Source of the DNA: Candidatus Eisenbergiella pullistercoris
Lineage (GTDB): Bacteria > Bacillota > Clostridia > Lachnospirales > Lachnospiraceae
DNA: 38,513 nucleotides
Direction of reading: 5' to 3'
Assembly: GCA_019115665.1 (NCBI GenBank)
Contig: DXDD01000142.1
Coordinates: forward strand, 1 to 38,513
Positions 1 through 7,697 of this stretch are shown one piece after another. The notes below the pieces were generated by a model. That model was not told where the DNA came from, ran no database searches, and worked only from the letters and a program-made list of their open reading frames with translations. A program made the position numbers and the translations under genes. Numbering within the stretch: the first letter of the stretch is position 1; every line of letters begins with the position of its first letter.

Positions 1-15
1 AATGCACGGTTTGAA

Positions 16-45
16 TTGACTGTGCATTCCTTTTTTGCCTACAAT
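16..45 (+). promoter_or_regulatory. Sigma-A type promoter at the left edge
   Basis: A TTGACT -35 (16-21) is followed after 18 nt by TACAAT (40-45). The segment 1-125 is clearly more AT-rich than everything downstream. An inverted repeat AATGCAC (1-7) / GTGCATT (22-28) overlaps the -35 region and could be an operator. The promoter points into a short leader ORF and then the ABC ATPase remnant. No experimental support. Confidence 0.55.
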
Positions 46-62
46 GGAAACGGGAAGTGGAC

Positions 63-89
63 ATGAAACACATTTGTGCATACCGTTAA
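63..89 (+). CDS. Possible 8-codon leader peptide (MKHICAYR)
   Basis: ATG at 63 opens an 8-codon frame ending in TAA at 87-89, preceded by a purine-rich GGGAAG at 52-57 and located about 20 nt after a good -10 box. Promoter plus tiny ORF is the layout of translation-attenuation leaders, but no clear attenuator stem can be assigned here. It may equally be a chance ORF or the broken start of another gene. I do not recognise the peptide. Confidence 0.25.
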   Translation: MKHICAYR

Positions 90-97
90 GGCCAGTT

Positions 98-586
98 ATG
101 TCAATGGTTTTGAGAGATATACCCAAGTTAATGGACGAGCCAACCAACGGGCTGGATCCCATCGGGATCGCGGAGGTGCGCGTCTTTATCCGCAGGCTGT
201 GCGGGGAACAGGGAAAGACCATCCTGCTTTCCAGTCATATCCTTTCGGAAATCTCCCTGACGGCGGATGATATCGGGATCATAGATCACGGTGTGCTGCT
301 GGAGGAGGAAAGTCTGTCGGAACTGGAAAGCAGGAACGGACGTCATATCCATCTGGGGGTATCGGACGCCGCGCAGGCAGCGCGCCTGCTGGAAACGGTG
401 GTTCATACGGAACGGTTTCGGATCGACGACGACAGGAATCTCCGCGTCTTTGATCTAACTCTGCCGCCGGAGCTTCTGGCCGGGGCCATGGTAAAGGGCG
501 GGGTATCTCTGTACGATCTGCATCTGTGTGAGGATACGCTGGAGGATCATTTCAGGCGCATAACGGGAGGTGAGGGGATTGCTTAG
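98..586 (+). pseudogene. 5'-truncated ABC transporter ATPase (bacitracin/lantibiotic-export type)
   Basis: From about residue 10 the frame reads as the C-terminal half of an ABC ATPase: Walker B/D-loop region DEPTNGLDP, then an H-loop (LLSSHILSEIS), then a C-terminal domain of the BcrA/lantibiotic-exporter kind. Everything upstream that an ATPase needs is missing: there is no Walker A, Q-loop or LSGGQ signature, and even the hydrophobic residues before Walker B are shortened (PKLMDEP where PKLLILDEP is usual). The sequence before about position 125 is of different base composition and does not encode ABC sequence in any frame. It is best read as a remnant left by deletion or recombination. 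The frame is otherwise intact, ends in TAG at 584-586 and runs into the following permease gene, so a short protein could still be made, but it could not bind ATP alone. Confidence 0.75.
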
Positions 587-1373
587 ACTGGTTGGATGCG
601 AGCTTTTTAAGTATAAGCGAAACAGGATCCTTCCTGTTCTGACCGCTTTAGCTGTTCTTTTCCCGCTGGCTCTGATCCTTATGACCGGCTCAGAGCGGAA
701 CGGGGCGGATACCCCGGCGGAGCTTCACGCCTGGTATGACGGCCTGTTCAACGATAATCTGGTATACAGCTCCATGCTTCTGTTTCCCGGCCTGTTCGGC
801 TGCGTCGCGGCGATCCTCTTTTTTGCGGAACGGGACTGCGATACCTTCAAGAGCATGCGGGCGATCCCGATCACGGAAAACCGGCTGATCCTGGCAAAGC
901 TGATCGTTATGTATCTGTGGTCTGAGGTTTACTGCCTCTGCTCCACGGCCGCGCTGACGCTGTTCTGCTTTCTTCTGGAACCGGCAGCCGTGGCAGACGT
1001 CTGGTTTAAGCTGTTATGCAGCATGCTTACCGGCGTGACGATGGCGACCGTAACCCTGCCTGCCGCCGTGATCGTCATTTACGGGAACCAGAGCTGGCTG
1101 CTGTCTGTGCTGCTGTCCTTTCTATATGCCGTTGCGAACTGGCTTCTTCTGATCCTTTTTGCCGCAAAGGACAGCATCCTGCGCTGGCTGCCGCTTCTGA
1201 ACGGGTTCTTTCTGACCTCCCGTCTCTGGGGCTGGCGGAAAGAGATGCTGGGAGGGGAGGGCCTTGCGGCCCTGCCGCTCTCGGAATATATACGGGGCGG
1301 GCTGTATCTTCTGGGAATCTTTTTGATCTGCACGCTTCTGATTGTCCGGTTTTACAGAAAATGGTCGAGGTGA
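579..1373 (+). CDS. ABC-2 type transporter permease (lantibiotic/bacitracin type), first subunit
   Basis: About 264 residues with six hydrophobic segments and an N-terminal cytoplasmic stretch (LVGCELFKYKRN) typical of ABC-2 permeases of the lantibiotic-immunity/bacitracin-export class. TTG at 579 is the preferred start because GGGAGG (565-570) lies 8 nt upstream; a GTG at 570 would overlap that ribosome binding site. The start nearly abuts the stop of the ATPase remnant, so the three genes were once one ATPase-permease-permease operon. With the ATPase broken, this permease needs a partner ATPase encoded elsewhere or is a relic. The substrate cannot be told from sequence. Confidence 0.75.
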   Translation: MLRLVGCELFKYKRNRILPVLTALAVLFPLALILMTGSERNGADTPAELHAWYDGLFNDNLVYSSMLLFPGLFGCVAAILFFAERDCDTFKSMRAIPITENRLILAKLIVMYLWSEVYCLCSTAALTLFCFLLEPAAVADVWFKLLCSMLTGVTMATVTLPAAVIVIYGNQSWLLSVLLSFLYAVANWLLLILFAAKDSILRWLPLLNGFFLTSRLWGWRKEMLGGEGLAALPLSEYIRGGLYLLGIFLICTLLIVRFYRKWSR

Positions 1374-1377
1374 TATC

Positions 1378-2151
1378 ATGTATGCTGTTGTATGGACGGA
1401 AATGAAAAAGCTCAGACGCTGTGCGGCCTGGAAGGCGGGGCTTTTGGCCGTGCTGCTGGCGGATCTGTTCGCCTTTGCTCCGGTTTTCGCGAATGATGGG
1501 GTGCGGAAGGATTTTACTCTTGTTATGAATAACATTCTGGAAAGCAACTGTATCTATTTTTTTCCGGCTCTGATCCTTTTGACCGGAGGCTTTCTGGCCC
1601 GCCGGGAATACGCCGATGATACGCTGAAGAATCTCCTGACGGTTCCCGTATCTTTTCGGAAGCTCCTTCTGGGAAAGCTGCTGGTCCTGCTTTTTATGAC
1701 CGCCGCCTTCAGCGTTTTTGGCTGGGGCTGCGGAGTTCTTCTGTGCGGCGTGGCCGGCCTTCCGGATCTGACGCCCCTGTCTGCCGTCTCGTGGATGGCA
1801 AGAATCCTTTTGGGAAATCTGTGTCTGTTTATCGCGGTGCTTCCGCTTACGATCCTTTCCGCCTTTGACACCGACGCGGTATACGCATGTGCCGCAGCGG
1901 GTCTGGTCTATGGAACCCTTGCGAGGGTGGAGTGGGCGCCGATGAATTATTATCCGGTCAAGGCCGTGCTGATCCTGTTCGATCCGCAGTGTGGAGCCGG
2001 GTATGATTTCGTGCATTACTCCAAAGCGGGCGCGGGGATTACGCTGCTTGCCGTATTCCTCTTGTCCGCCGCGCTGTTCCTGCTTCTTCGCCCCGCCGTG
2101 CCGGACCGGAGAAAGCCGCCGAAGAAGGCTGCCCGGAAAAAGGGGTGGTGA
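1378..2151 (+). CDS. ABC-2 type transporter permease, second subunit
   Basis: About 257 residues. The N-terminus (YAVVWTEMKKLRRCAAW) matches the cytoplasmic start of ABC-2/BcrB-like permeases and about six membrane spans follow. ATG at 1378 is chosen because GAGGTGAT lies directly upstream and the first permease stops only 4 nt before; a longer in-frame start at 1342 would overlap the upstream gene by 32 nt. The C-terminus is strongly basic (RRKPPKKAARKK). The protein probably forms the heteromeric membrane channel with the preceding permease. It is intact although the cognate ATPase is not. Confidence 0.75.
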   Translation: MYAVVWTEMKKLRRCAAWKAGLLAVLLADLFAFAPVFANDGVRKDFTLVMNNILESNCIYFFPALILLTGGFLARREYADDTLKNLLTVPVSFRKLLLGKLLVLLFMTAAFSVFGWGCGVLLCGVAGLPDLTPLSAVSWMARILLGNLCLFIAVLPLTILSAFDTDAVYACAAAGLVYGTLARVEWAPMNYYPVKAVLILFDPQCGAGYDFVHYSKAGAGITLLAVFLLSAALFLLLRPAVPDRRKPPKKAARKKGW

Positions 2152-2186
2152 AGAAAGCGCCAGGCGTCTTTCCTTGCAGAACCGCA

Positions 2187-2204
2187 AAATCCGCAAGCGG
2201 ATTT
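2187..2204 (+). terminator. Weak hairpin between permease and exporter genes
   Basis: AAATCCGC (2187-2194) and GCGGATTT (2197-2204) form an 8-bp stem with a 2-nt gap, so the true loop must open the top pairs. There is no T-run after it; AAAAAGC follows. The motif GCAAAATCCGC is echoed as GCAAAATCTGC about 30 nt later. It may separate two transcription units or be a minor mRNA structure. Confidence 0.3.
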
Positions 2205-2298
2205 CAGATAAAAAGCAAAATCTGCGTAGCGTTTTACCCCCCCCGATAGAATTATGGTAGTATCTCTCATAACAGAAGGGAAGAAGGGGGGAATTGTT

Positions 2299-4119
2299 TT
2301 GCAGTATATTTCACACAGCTACGGAAAAGGGAAGAGCCGGTACAGCATACCGGGCAATCTCTGGTACTGCCTGAAGGCGCTGTGGGAATGGAAGAAGACG
2401 GCGGTGATCCTGATCGCTCTTGTCTTTCTTCCCACGGTGGCGGGCTCCTATGCCCAGACGCTCCTTCCTGCCGTGGTGGTGCGGGATCTGGAAGCGGGAG
2501 CGGGGCTTCCCGTCCTGTTCGGGCATATCGTCGTGATCTGCCTGGTGATGTGGATCGGAAATTCCTGCGACAACGCGGCAAATCTTTGGCTGGGGCGTTC
2601 CATGCCCTCTTTTCTGCAGTTTTTCCGGAAAAAATTTACGAAGAAGATCATGGATCTGGATTATGACCGGCTGGAGGACGGCCCGTCGCGGGAAACCATC
2701 GGCAACGTGGCGGCGGCGCTGCGCTACGGAAGGGGGCTTTACGGGATGCCGGATCTTCTGATCGGCGGAAGCTCCTGCCTGATCCTTCTGATCTTTTACG
2801 CGGCCATGATCGCCGGGGTGGGGCTGTGGCTTCTGCTGGTGGTGATGGCGTCGGTCCTTCTGAATTATGTGCTGCTGGTGGTCGCCAGGCGGATGTACGC
2901 CGTTTATTACGGGAAAAACAGCCTGTACGCGGAGCGGACGGCCTATCTGAGTACCCAGGCCTCCGATGCGGCGGCGGGAAAGGATATCCGGCTCTACCGG
3001 CTGCAGAAGCTTTTCATCCGGAAATACGAGGAATCCCTGAAGGAGATGGACCGGCTGTTCGGAAGGATCCATTTCTGGTATCAGGTAAGGGGCGTGTTCG
3101 GCGGGTTTCTGACGTTTGCCAGAAACGGGATCCTCTACGGCGTTCTTCTGTATTTTCTGACGGGCGGAAGGATCTCCGCCTCCGAACTGGTCTATTATAT
3201 CGGACTTCTGAGCACCTTTGCCGGTCTTTTCAACTGGCTGGTGTATATGATCCTGAACTTTAACAGCGCCAATATGTCCCTGAGCTACGTGCGGGATTTT
3301 TTGTCCTGGGAGAATCGCTGGGTGAGCCCCGGAAGGCCGGAGCGCACGGCGGAAAGGAAGGGGCGTCCGGCGAAACTGGAGCTGCGGCACGTGTCCTTTT
3401 CCTATCCGGGAAGCGACAGGCAGGTGCTTTCCGACGTGAATCTGACGCTCCGGCCGGGAGAGAAGCTGGCGCTTCTGGGCCTGAACGGAGCGGGGAAGAC
3501 CACGCTGGTGAAGCTGATCTGCGGCTTTTATGAGCCGACGGACGGAGAGATCCTGCTGAATGACATTCCCATCCGGCAATACGCCAGAGAAGAGTACTAC
3601 AGCCTGCTTGCCGTTCTGTTCCAGGACTATACCGTGCTGCCCCTCACCCTGGATGAAAATCTGACGGGCTGTACTGCGGCGGAAACGGATGAAAAGAAGC
3701 TGGAGCGGGCGCTTCGGCTGTCCGGCTTTTCGGAGCGCTACGGCCGTCTGCCGCAGAAAGGGCAGACGCCGCTGGTCTCCGGCGTGCGGGAGGGCGGCGT
3801 GGACTTCTCGGGCGGAGAGTATCAGAAGCTGCTGTTTGCCAGAGCCCTGTACCAGGACGCCCCGCTGGTCATCCTGGACGAGCCCACGGCGGCGCTGGAC
3901 CCGCTGGCGGAAAATGAGCTGTATCAGAATTTCAGCGAGGCGATGGAGAACGCCACGGCGGTTTATATTTCCCACCGGCTTGCGTCCACCCGCTTCTGCG
4001 ACCGGATCGTGCTGCTGGAAAACGGCAGGATCGTGGAGGAGGGAACCCATGAGGAGCTGATGCGCGCTGGCGGAAGCTACGCGAAGCTGTATGAGATTCA
4101 GAGCCGGTATTATTCCTGA
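2299..4119 (+). CDS. ABC exporter, fused transmembrane and ATPase domains (likely half of a heterodimer)
   Basis: About 606 residues. Residues ~25-330 carry the six membrane spans of an exporter-type TM domain and ~345-600 an ABC ATPase: Walker A GLNGAGKTT (~394-402), signature DFSGGEYQK (~502-509), Walker B LVILDEPTAALDP (~521-533) and H-loop YISHRL (~558). TTG at 2299 is preferred because AGGGGGG (2285-2291) sits 7 nt upstream; the longer ATG frame at 2254 has no ribosome binding site. A second exporter of the same architecture follows at 4248, so the two probably form one transporter. The export substrate (peptide, lipid or drug) is not deducible. The catalytic motifs all look intact. Confidence 0.85.
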   Translation: MQYISHSYGKGKSRYSIPGNLWYCLKALWEWKKTAVILIALVFLPTVAGSYAQTLLPAVVVRDLEAGAGLPVLFGHIVVICLVMWIGNSCDNAANLWLGRSMPSFLQFFRKKFTKKIMDLDYDRLEDGPSRETIGNVAAALRYGRGLYGMPDLLIGGSSCLILLIFYAAMIAGVGLWLLLVVMASVLLNYVLLVVARRMYAVYYGKNSLYAERTAYLSTQASDAAAGKDIRLYRLQKLFIRKYEESLKEMDRLFGRIHFWYQVRGVFGGFLTFARNGILYGVLLYFLTGGRISASELVYYIGLLSTFAGLFNWLVYMILNFNSANMSLSYVRDFLSWENRWVSPGRPERTAERKGRPAKLELRHVSFSYPGSDRQVLSDVNLTLRPGEKLALLGLNGAGKTTLVKLICGFYEPTDGEILLNDIPIRQYAREEYYSLLAVLFQDYTVLPLTLDENLTGCTAAETDEKKLERALRLSGFSERYGRLPQKGQTPLVSGVREGGVDFSGGEYQKLLFARALYQDAPLVILDEPTAALDPLAENELYQNFSEAMENATAVYISHRLASTRFCDRIVLLENGRIVEEGTHEELMRAGGSYAKLYEIQSRYYS

Positions 4120-4151
4120 ACGATCCTTTCGGGAACGATCCTTTCCGGACG
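4119..4151 (+). repeat. Short tandem direct repeat after the first exporter
   Basis: The string GAACGATCCTTTC occurs twice, 16 nt apart, starting at the stop codon of the upstream exporter. It is probably a local duplication in the 128-bp spacer between the exporter genes. No function is apparent. Confidence 0.5.
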
Positions 4152-4247
4152 GGAAGGCCGGGGAAAGACGGCGGCCCGCTTCGGAAAGACGGATGGGAAG
4201 CGGCGCGCCAGCCTCAGGCGCGGGACGCTTCGGCACGGAGGTAAGAC

Positions 4248-6197
4248 ATGAAAAATCGGGAAATATGGGATCAGTTTTCTCTGATCCAGGATTATTGTAA
4301 GGCGGGCTACCGGAAAACGGTGGTCAGCGCGGTGGGACTGTCACTGCTGGACGGCGTGCGGCCCTTTATCACAACGGTCCTTCTGGGACTTCTGATCGAC
4401 GGGGTGTATGCGGGGGCTTCCTTTCCGGAGCTTCTGCGGCTGGCGCTGACGGCGCTCGGGCTGGAATGCCTTTGCTATTGTCTCAGCTCCATCCTGACGG
4501 AGATCCATAACCAGAAGCATGATTTTATCTATGAGCAGCAGAACGGACTTCTGAACAGAAGGCTGCTTTTCATGAACTATCCGCACCTGGAGGAGGCGCA
4601 GACCCACACCCTGCTGCATACCATCCGGAACGCGGGGACGGATCACGGCCTGATCGGCCTGGTGCTGGACGACTGGAAGGAGTTTCTGAAGGCGCTTACG
4701 GCCATCGTTTCCGCCCTGGTCATCGCCTTTCCGCTGTTTACCCGGGTCAGGCCGTTGTCTGAGGGATTTCTGAACTCCTGGCTCGCCAGCCTGCTTTTGT
4801 TCGCTGTGATCGCGGGGCTGGTATATTTCAGCTTCCGGGTGGATATCCGCTACGGAAAACGGATCCGGGACGCTCATAAGAAGCGGGCGTCGGACGAAAG
4901 CCTGCTGGAGCACTATATGGGAATCTTTGAGACCGCAGAGAGGCAGAAGGATCTGCGGCTGTACGGACAGCAGGAGCTGATCGGCAGGCAGACGGACGAG
5001 GCGTCCGGGCGGGTGCAGAAGGAGGTGGATGCGGAAGCCGCCCTGGCGGCCAGGGGAGAGCTCCTGCGCCGCGCCGCCACAGCGCTGATCGGCCTTCTGG
5101 TCTATCTGTTCGCGGGCCTGCGCGCCTTCCTTGGGCTGATCACCATCGGAAGCGTGGTGACCTATGCGGCGGGCATCGTCCAGATGTCCCAGGCTCTGGC
5201 GGATCTGATGCAGGTGATCGCGTCCGTCCGCACCCACGCGCCCTACTGTCATGACTATGTGCGGTTCCGGAAGCTGGAAGGGCAGAAGGCAGAGGGGAGA
5301 AAACAGCCGCAGCAGGGGGAGGAAGGACGGTTTCATGTGGAATTCGACCACGTTTCCTTCCGCTATCCCGGAAGCGAAGAGGAGGTGCTTCGCGACCTGA
5401 ACCTCAGCTTTGATACGGGAAGGAAGCTGGCGATCGTCGGGAAAAACGGCTCCGGAAAGACCACCTTCATCAAGCTCCTCTGCCGGCTGTACGAGCCGGC
5501 GCGGGGCTGCATCCGGGTGAACGGCACGGACATCCGGGAATATGACGCGGACGTCTATAACGACCTGCTTGCCGTGGTCTTTCAGGATTTTCGGATCTTT
5601 TCCTTTGAAGTGGGAGAGAACATCGCGGGAAGCGCTGACCCCGATGAAAAACGGGTATGGGACGCCCTGGACCGGGCGGGACTGACGGACCGGGCGCAGA
5701 TGATGGAGCGGGGACTTCATACCTTTGTGGGGAAGGAATATGACGAGAGCGGTGTGAACTTCTCCGGCGGAGAGCGGCAGAAGATGGCCATTGCCAGAGC
5801 CATTTACAAAGACGCCCCCTTCGTCATCATGGACGAACCCACGGCCGCCCTGGATCCGGTGTCGGAATACGAGGTCTACGCGGGCTTCGACCAGATGATC
5901 GGGGGGAAGAAAAACGGTGGCATCCGGCAGGAAACGCCGGATGCGCGAAGGACAGAAGGCCGGGCCGGCCAGAAAGAAAACGGTTCCGGAAAAGCCGCCC
6001 TGTACATTTCTCACCGCCTCGCCTCCTGCCGCTTCTGCCAGGATATCCTGGTCTTTGACGGCGGCAGGGTGATTCAGCGGGGAAGCCATGAACAGCTGAT
6101 TGGAGAAGAGGGATTGTACCGGCAGATGTGGGACGCTCAGGCGCAGTATTATAAGCGGCCGGAAAACGAAAGTGCGGTTTCCATAGCAGGAGAGTAG
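4248..6197 (+). CDS. ABC exporter, fused transmembrane and ATPase domains (second half-transporter)
   Basis: 649 residues, started at ATG 4248 behind ACGGAGG. An exporter-type TM domain (~residues 15-340) precedes an ABC ATPase with Walker A GKNGSGKTT (~397), signature NFSGGERQK (~503), Walker B FVIMDEPTAALDP (~524) and H-loop YISHRLA (~585). Between the D-loop and H-loop lies a hydrophilic insertion of about 30 residues (~550-582, rich in Gly, Arg, Lys and Glu), absent from the sister protein at 2299. It would lengthen a surface loop near the ATPase dimer interface. Both ATPase sites look catalytic. It probably pairs with the upstream exporter; the substrate is unknown. Confidence 0.85.
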   Translation: MKNREIWDQFSLIQDYCKAGYRKTVVSAVGLSLLDGVRPFITTVLLGLLIDGVYAGASFPELLRLALTALGLECLCYCLSSILTEIHNQKHDFIYEQQNGLLNRRLLFMNYPHLEEAQTHTLLHTIRNAGTDHGLIGLVLDDWKEFLKALTAIVSALVIAFPLFTRVRPLSEGFLNSWLASLLLFAVIAGLVYFSFRVDIRYGKRIRDAHKKRASDESLLEHYMGIFETAERQKDLRLYGQQELIGRQTDEASGRVQKEVDAEAALAARGELLRRAATALIGLLVYLFAGLRAFLGLITIGSVVTYAAGIVQMSQALADLMQVIASVRTHAPYCHDYVRFRKLEGQKAEGRKQPQQGEEGRFHVEFDHVSFRYPGSEEEVLRDLNLSFDTGRKLAIVGKNGSGKTTFIKLLCRLYEPARGCIRVNGTDIREYDADVYNDLLAVVFQDFRIFSFEVGENIAGSADPDEKRVWDALDRAGLTDRAQMMERGLHTFVGKEYDESGVNFSGGERQKMAIARAIYKDAPFVIMDEPTAALDPVSEYEVYAGFDQMIGGKKNGGIRQETPDARRTEGRAGQKENGSGKAALYISHRLASCRFCQDILVFDGGRVIQRGSHEQLIGEEGLYRQMWDAQAQYYKRPENESAVSIAGE

Positions 6198-6200
6198 ATC

Positions 6201-6665
6201 ATGAACAGGGAAAATACAAACTGGGGGCAAAGTGTAACCGGTGTTGTTTTCAAAAACAACAAAGTATTACTTGCCCGCCATACATACGGGGACGGAAAGG
6301 GAATGCTGATCGTTCCCGGAGGCTACGTTGAGTGCGGCGAAACACCGCAGGCAGCATTGGTCCGTGAATATAAGGAAGAGACTGGCATCCTGGTGAAACC
6401 TTGTGATATCATTGCGGTCAGATTTAATATGCATGACTGGTATATTGCGTTCAGAGCAGAGTATCTTTCAGGTGATGCAAGCTCTGACCATGACGAAAAT
6501 GACGAGGTGATCTGGTTAGATGTGGAAGAAGCATTAACAAGAGAGGATGTGCCGGACCTTACTAAAAAACTTATTCAAAGTGCTGCGGCAAACAGGAAAG
6601 GCTTACAATATACCGATTATGAGGGGAGTACCAGGCATGCCCCGTATTCCCTGTACTGTTTATAA
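6201..6665 (+). CDS. NUDIX hydrolase
   Basis: 154 residues with a complete NUDIX box (GX5EX7REUXEEXGU) at ~residues 37-59: GGYVECGETPQAALVREYKE then ETG. The fold would hydrolyse a nucleoside diphosphate linked to another moiety using Mg2+ held by the REXXEE glutamates; the precise substrate cannot be predicted. The gene starts 3 nt after the exporter stop, yet its base composition and codon use (TTA, AAA, ATT) are clearly lower in GC than its neighbours, suggesting recent acquisition. A strong hairpin terminator follows. Confidence 0.85.
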   Translation: MNRENTNWGQSVTGVVFKNNKVLLARHTYGDGKGMLIVPGGYVECGETPQAALVREYKEETGILVKPCDIIAVRFNMHDWYIAFRAEYLSGDASSDHDENDEVIWLDVEEALTREDVPDLTKKLIQSAAANRKGLQYTDYEGSTRHAPYSLYCL

Positions 6666-6671
6666 AAAATG

Positions 6672-6712
6672 ACACCACCGTATCAGCCGTGACCGCGATA
6701 CGGTGGTGTTTT
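6672..6712. terminator. Intrinsic terminator after NUDIX gene
   Basis: A 13-bp perfect stem ACACCACCGTATC (6672-6684) / GATACGGTGGTGT (6697-6709) ends in TTTT on the plus strand. Upstream AAAAAATG gives a T-run on the minus strand as well, so it can also stop tetR transcription arriving from the right. Confidence 0.85.
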
Positions 6713-6792
6713 GGGTATTCGCTATATGAAACGCAGTTCTGCTCTTTTATGACATACACAGACTGTCGGATTGACCTTTGGATGAGGAAGCT

Positions 6793-7410
6793 TTATGCAG
6801 TCAGGAAATTCAGCGACCCCGCCGGATTCTCCGTCCCCTTTTCCAGAAGGCTGACCAGGGCGCGCATGGTTCCTTCAATTCCGTCCCGGGAGGAGGGGAC
6901 CAGCGTGTTGTCCAGCTTCACGGTGAGCACGATCAGAACGATCTCCGCCAGAGCGGCAGGGTCGGAAAAATGGATCTCGCCGCTGTCGATGCCCTGGCGG
7001 ATGATCTCCGCCAGCACCGGCTTCAGCTCACTGATCAGGTGCGCCATATATTTCTGATGAATAAAGGCATGCTCCTGCGCGCCGGTCAGGGAGACCGGCT
7101 CCTTCTCTTCCTGGCGCAGAAATTCCGAGGAGGAGCTTCGGCATGCCTGAAAGATCATTGCCATGCGGGTGAAGGGAGAGATCTCCGTCTGCCCCGCCAG
7201 CGTCTTGGCCGTTTCCAGCGGCTTCTCATAATTCCGTTCGATCAGCGCGTCCAGAATGGCGTCCTTGGAGGGAAAATAATAATAGATGCTTCCTTTTCCC
7301 ATTCCCGCCGTCTGCGCGATCTCGCTGACCGATATGCTCTGAATGCTTCTGCTTTCCATCAGATTCTGGAGCGCATCCAGAATTTGCTCGTATTTGGGGT
7401 GATTAGTCAT
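6793..7410 (-). CDS. TetR/AcrR family transcriptional regulator
   Basis: About 205 residues. The N-terminal helix-turn-helix is clear (ISVSEIAQTAGMGKGSIYYY, then FPSKDAIL) at ~residues 23-50; the C-terminal two thirds is the all-helical ligand-binding domain, which is not conserved enough to name a ligand. Start ATG at 7410 is chosen because AAAGGAG lies just upstream and the HTH then begins at the usual distance; the frame upstream to 7734 is non-coding. It diverges from the SCP2-hydrolase-condensation-ACP-ligase operon, and two TetR-like palindromes lie by that operon's promoter, so it most likely represses the operon and releases it on binding an acyl or lipid-like ligand (inference). Confidence 0.88.
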   Translation of the reverse strand: MTNHPKYEQILDALQNLMESRSIQSISVSEIAQTAGMGKGSIYYYFPSKDAILDALIERNYEKPLETAKTLAGQTEISPFTRMAMIFQACRSSSSEFLRQEEKEPVSLTGAQEHAFIHQKYMAHLISELKPVLAEIIRQGIDSGEIHFSDPAALAEIVLIVLTVKLDNTLVPSSRDGIEGTMRALVSLLEKGTENPAGSLNFLTA

Positions 7411-7446
7411 ATGCACTCCTTTCTGAAACTGCCGTAATGATTCCTT

Positions 7447-7476
7447 ACTATAGCACATCTGATTCTTTCCATGCAA
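7447..7476 (-). promoter_or_regulatory. Promoter of the tetR gene
   Basis: Read on the minus strand: TTGCAT -35 (7476-7471), 18-nt spacer, TATAGT -10 (7452-7447) with an extended TGC just before it. It lies 37 bp upstream of the tetR start. The two palindromes at 7537 and 7580 are 60-100 bp further upstream, so tetR itself is not obviously blocked by them. Confidence 0.6.
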
Positions 7477-7534
7477 CGGAAAAAAATCACAAGAAAAAAG
7501 AAAAAGAGGCCTCAAAATTTGGCAGCCGTCATAA

Positions 7535-7563
7535 TTGACCGTCGGTCGAAAAGATGATATGTT
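7535..7563 (+). promoter_or_regulatory. Promoter of the SCP2/condensation/ACP operon
   Basis: TTGACC -35 (7535-7540), 17-nt spacer, TATGTT -10 (7558-7563). The first palindrome (7537-7547) overlaps the -35, so repressor bound there would block RNA polymerase. The start point should be near 7570, giving a leader of about 130 nt. Confidence 0.6.
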
Positions 7564-7590
7564 TATTGCAGCAGGAATCGACCGATGGTC
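7537..7590. promoter_or_regulatory. Pair of TetR-type operators
   Basis: GACCGTCGGTC (7537-7547) is a 5+1+5 palindrome; GACCGATGGTC (7580-7590) is a near-identical copy with one mismatched arm base. Both are followed by GAAAA, so they are direct repeats of one site, with centres 43 bp apart (about four helical turns, same DNA face). One covers the -35 and the other sits just beyond the start point. This fits cooperative repression by the adjacent TetR protein; binding itself is inferred. Confidence 0.65.
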
Positions 7591-7602
7591 GAAAACTGAT
7601 GT

Positions 7603-7678
7603 GCCGCCTGCGGCGGCCAAAAAGACGGACGAAAGCGGAGCGCTTTCGATAAGGGAATCTGAATGCCGCCTGCGGCGG
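7603..7678 (+). promoter_or_regulatory. Structured leader of the SCP2 operon
   Basis: The 5' leader holds three self-complementary elements in a row: GCCGCCTGCGGCGG (7603-7616), CGAAAGCG-GAG-CGCTTTCG (7630-7648) and a second exact GCCGCCTGCGGCGG (7665-7678), the last only 10 nt before the AGGAGG-like ribosome binding site. They could form small hairpins that tune translation or mRNA stability. No known riboswitch class is recognised. Confidence 0.4.
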
Positions 7679-7697
7679 AAAGGAGAAGGAGGAAGAT

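Noticed and set aside
1-28. Insertion-sequence end (AATGCAC/GTGCATT inverted repeat)
   Set aside because: The repeat is 7 bp and internal to a promoter, with no transposase in view; sequence to the left would be needed.
2311-6230. Two minus-strand open frames over 600 codons opposite the ABC exporters
   Set aside because: Shadows of the exporter genes; the plus-strand frames carry all ABC motifs.
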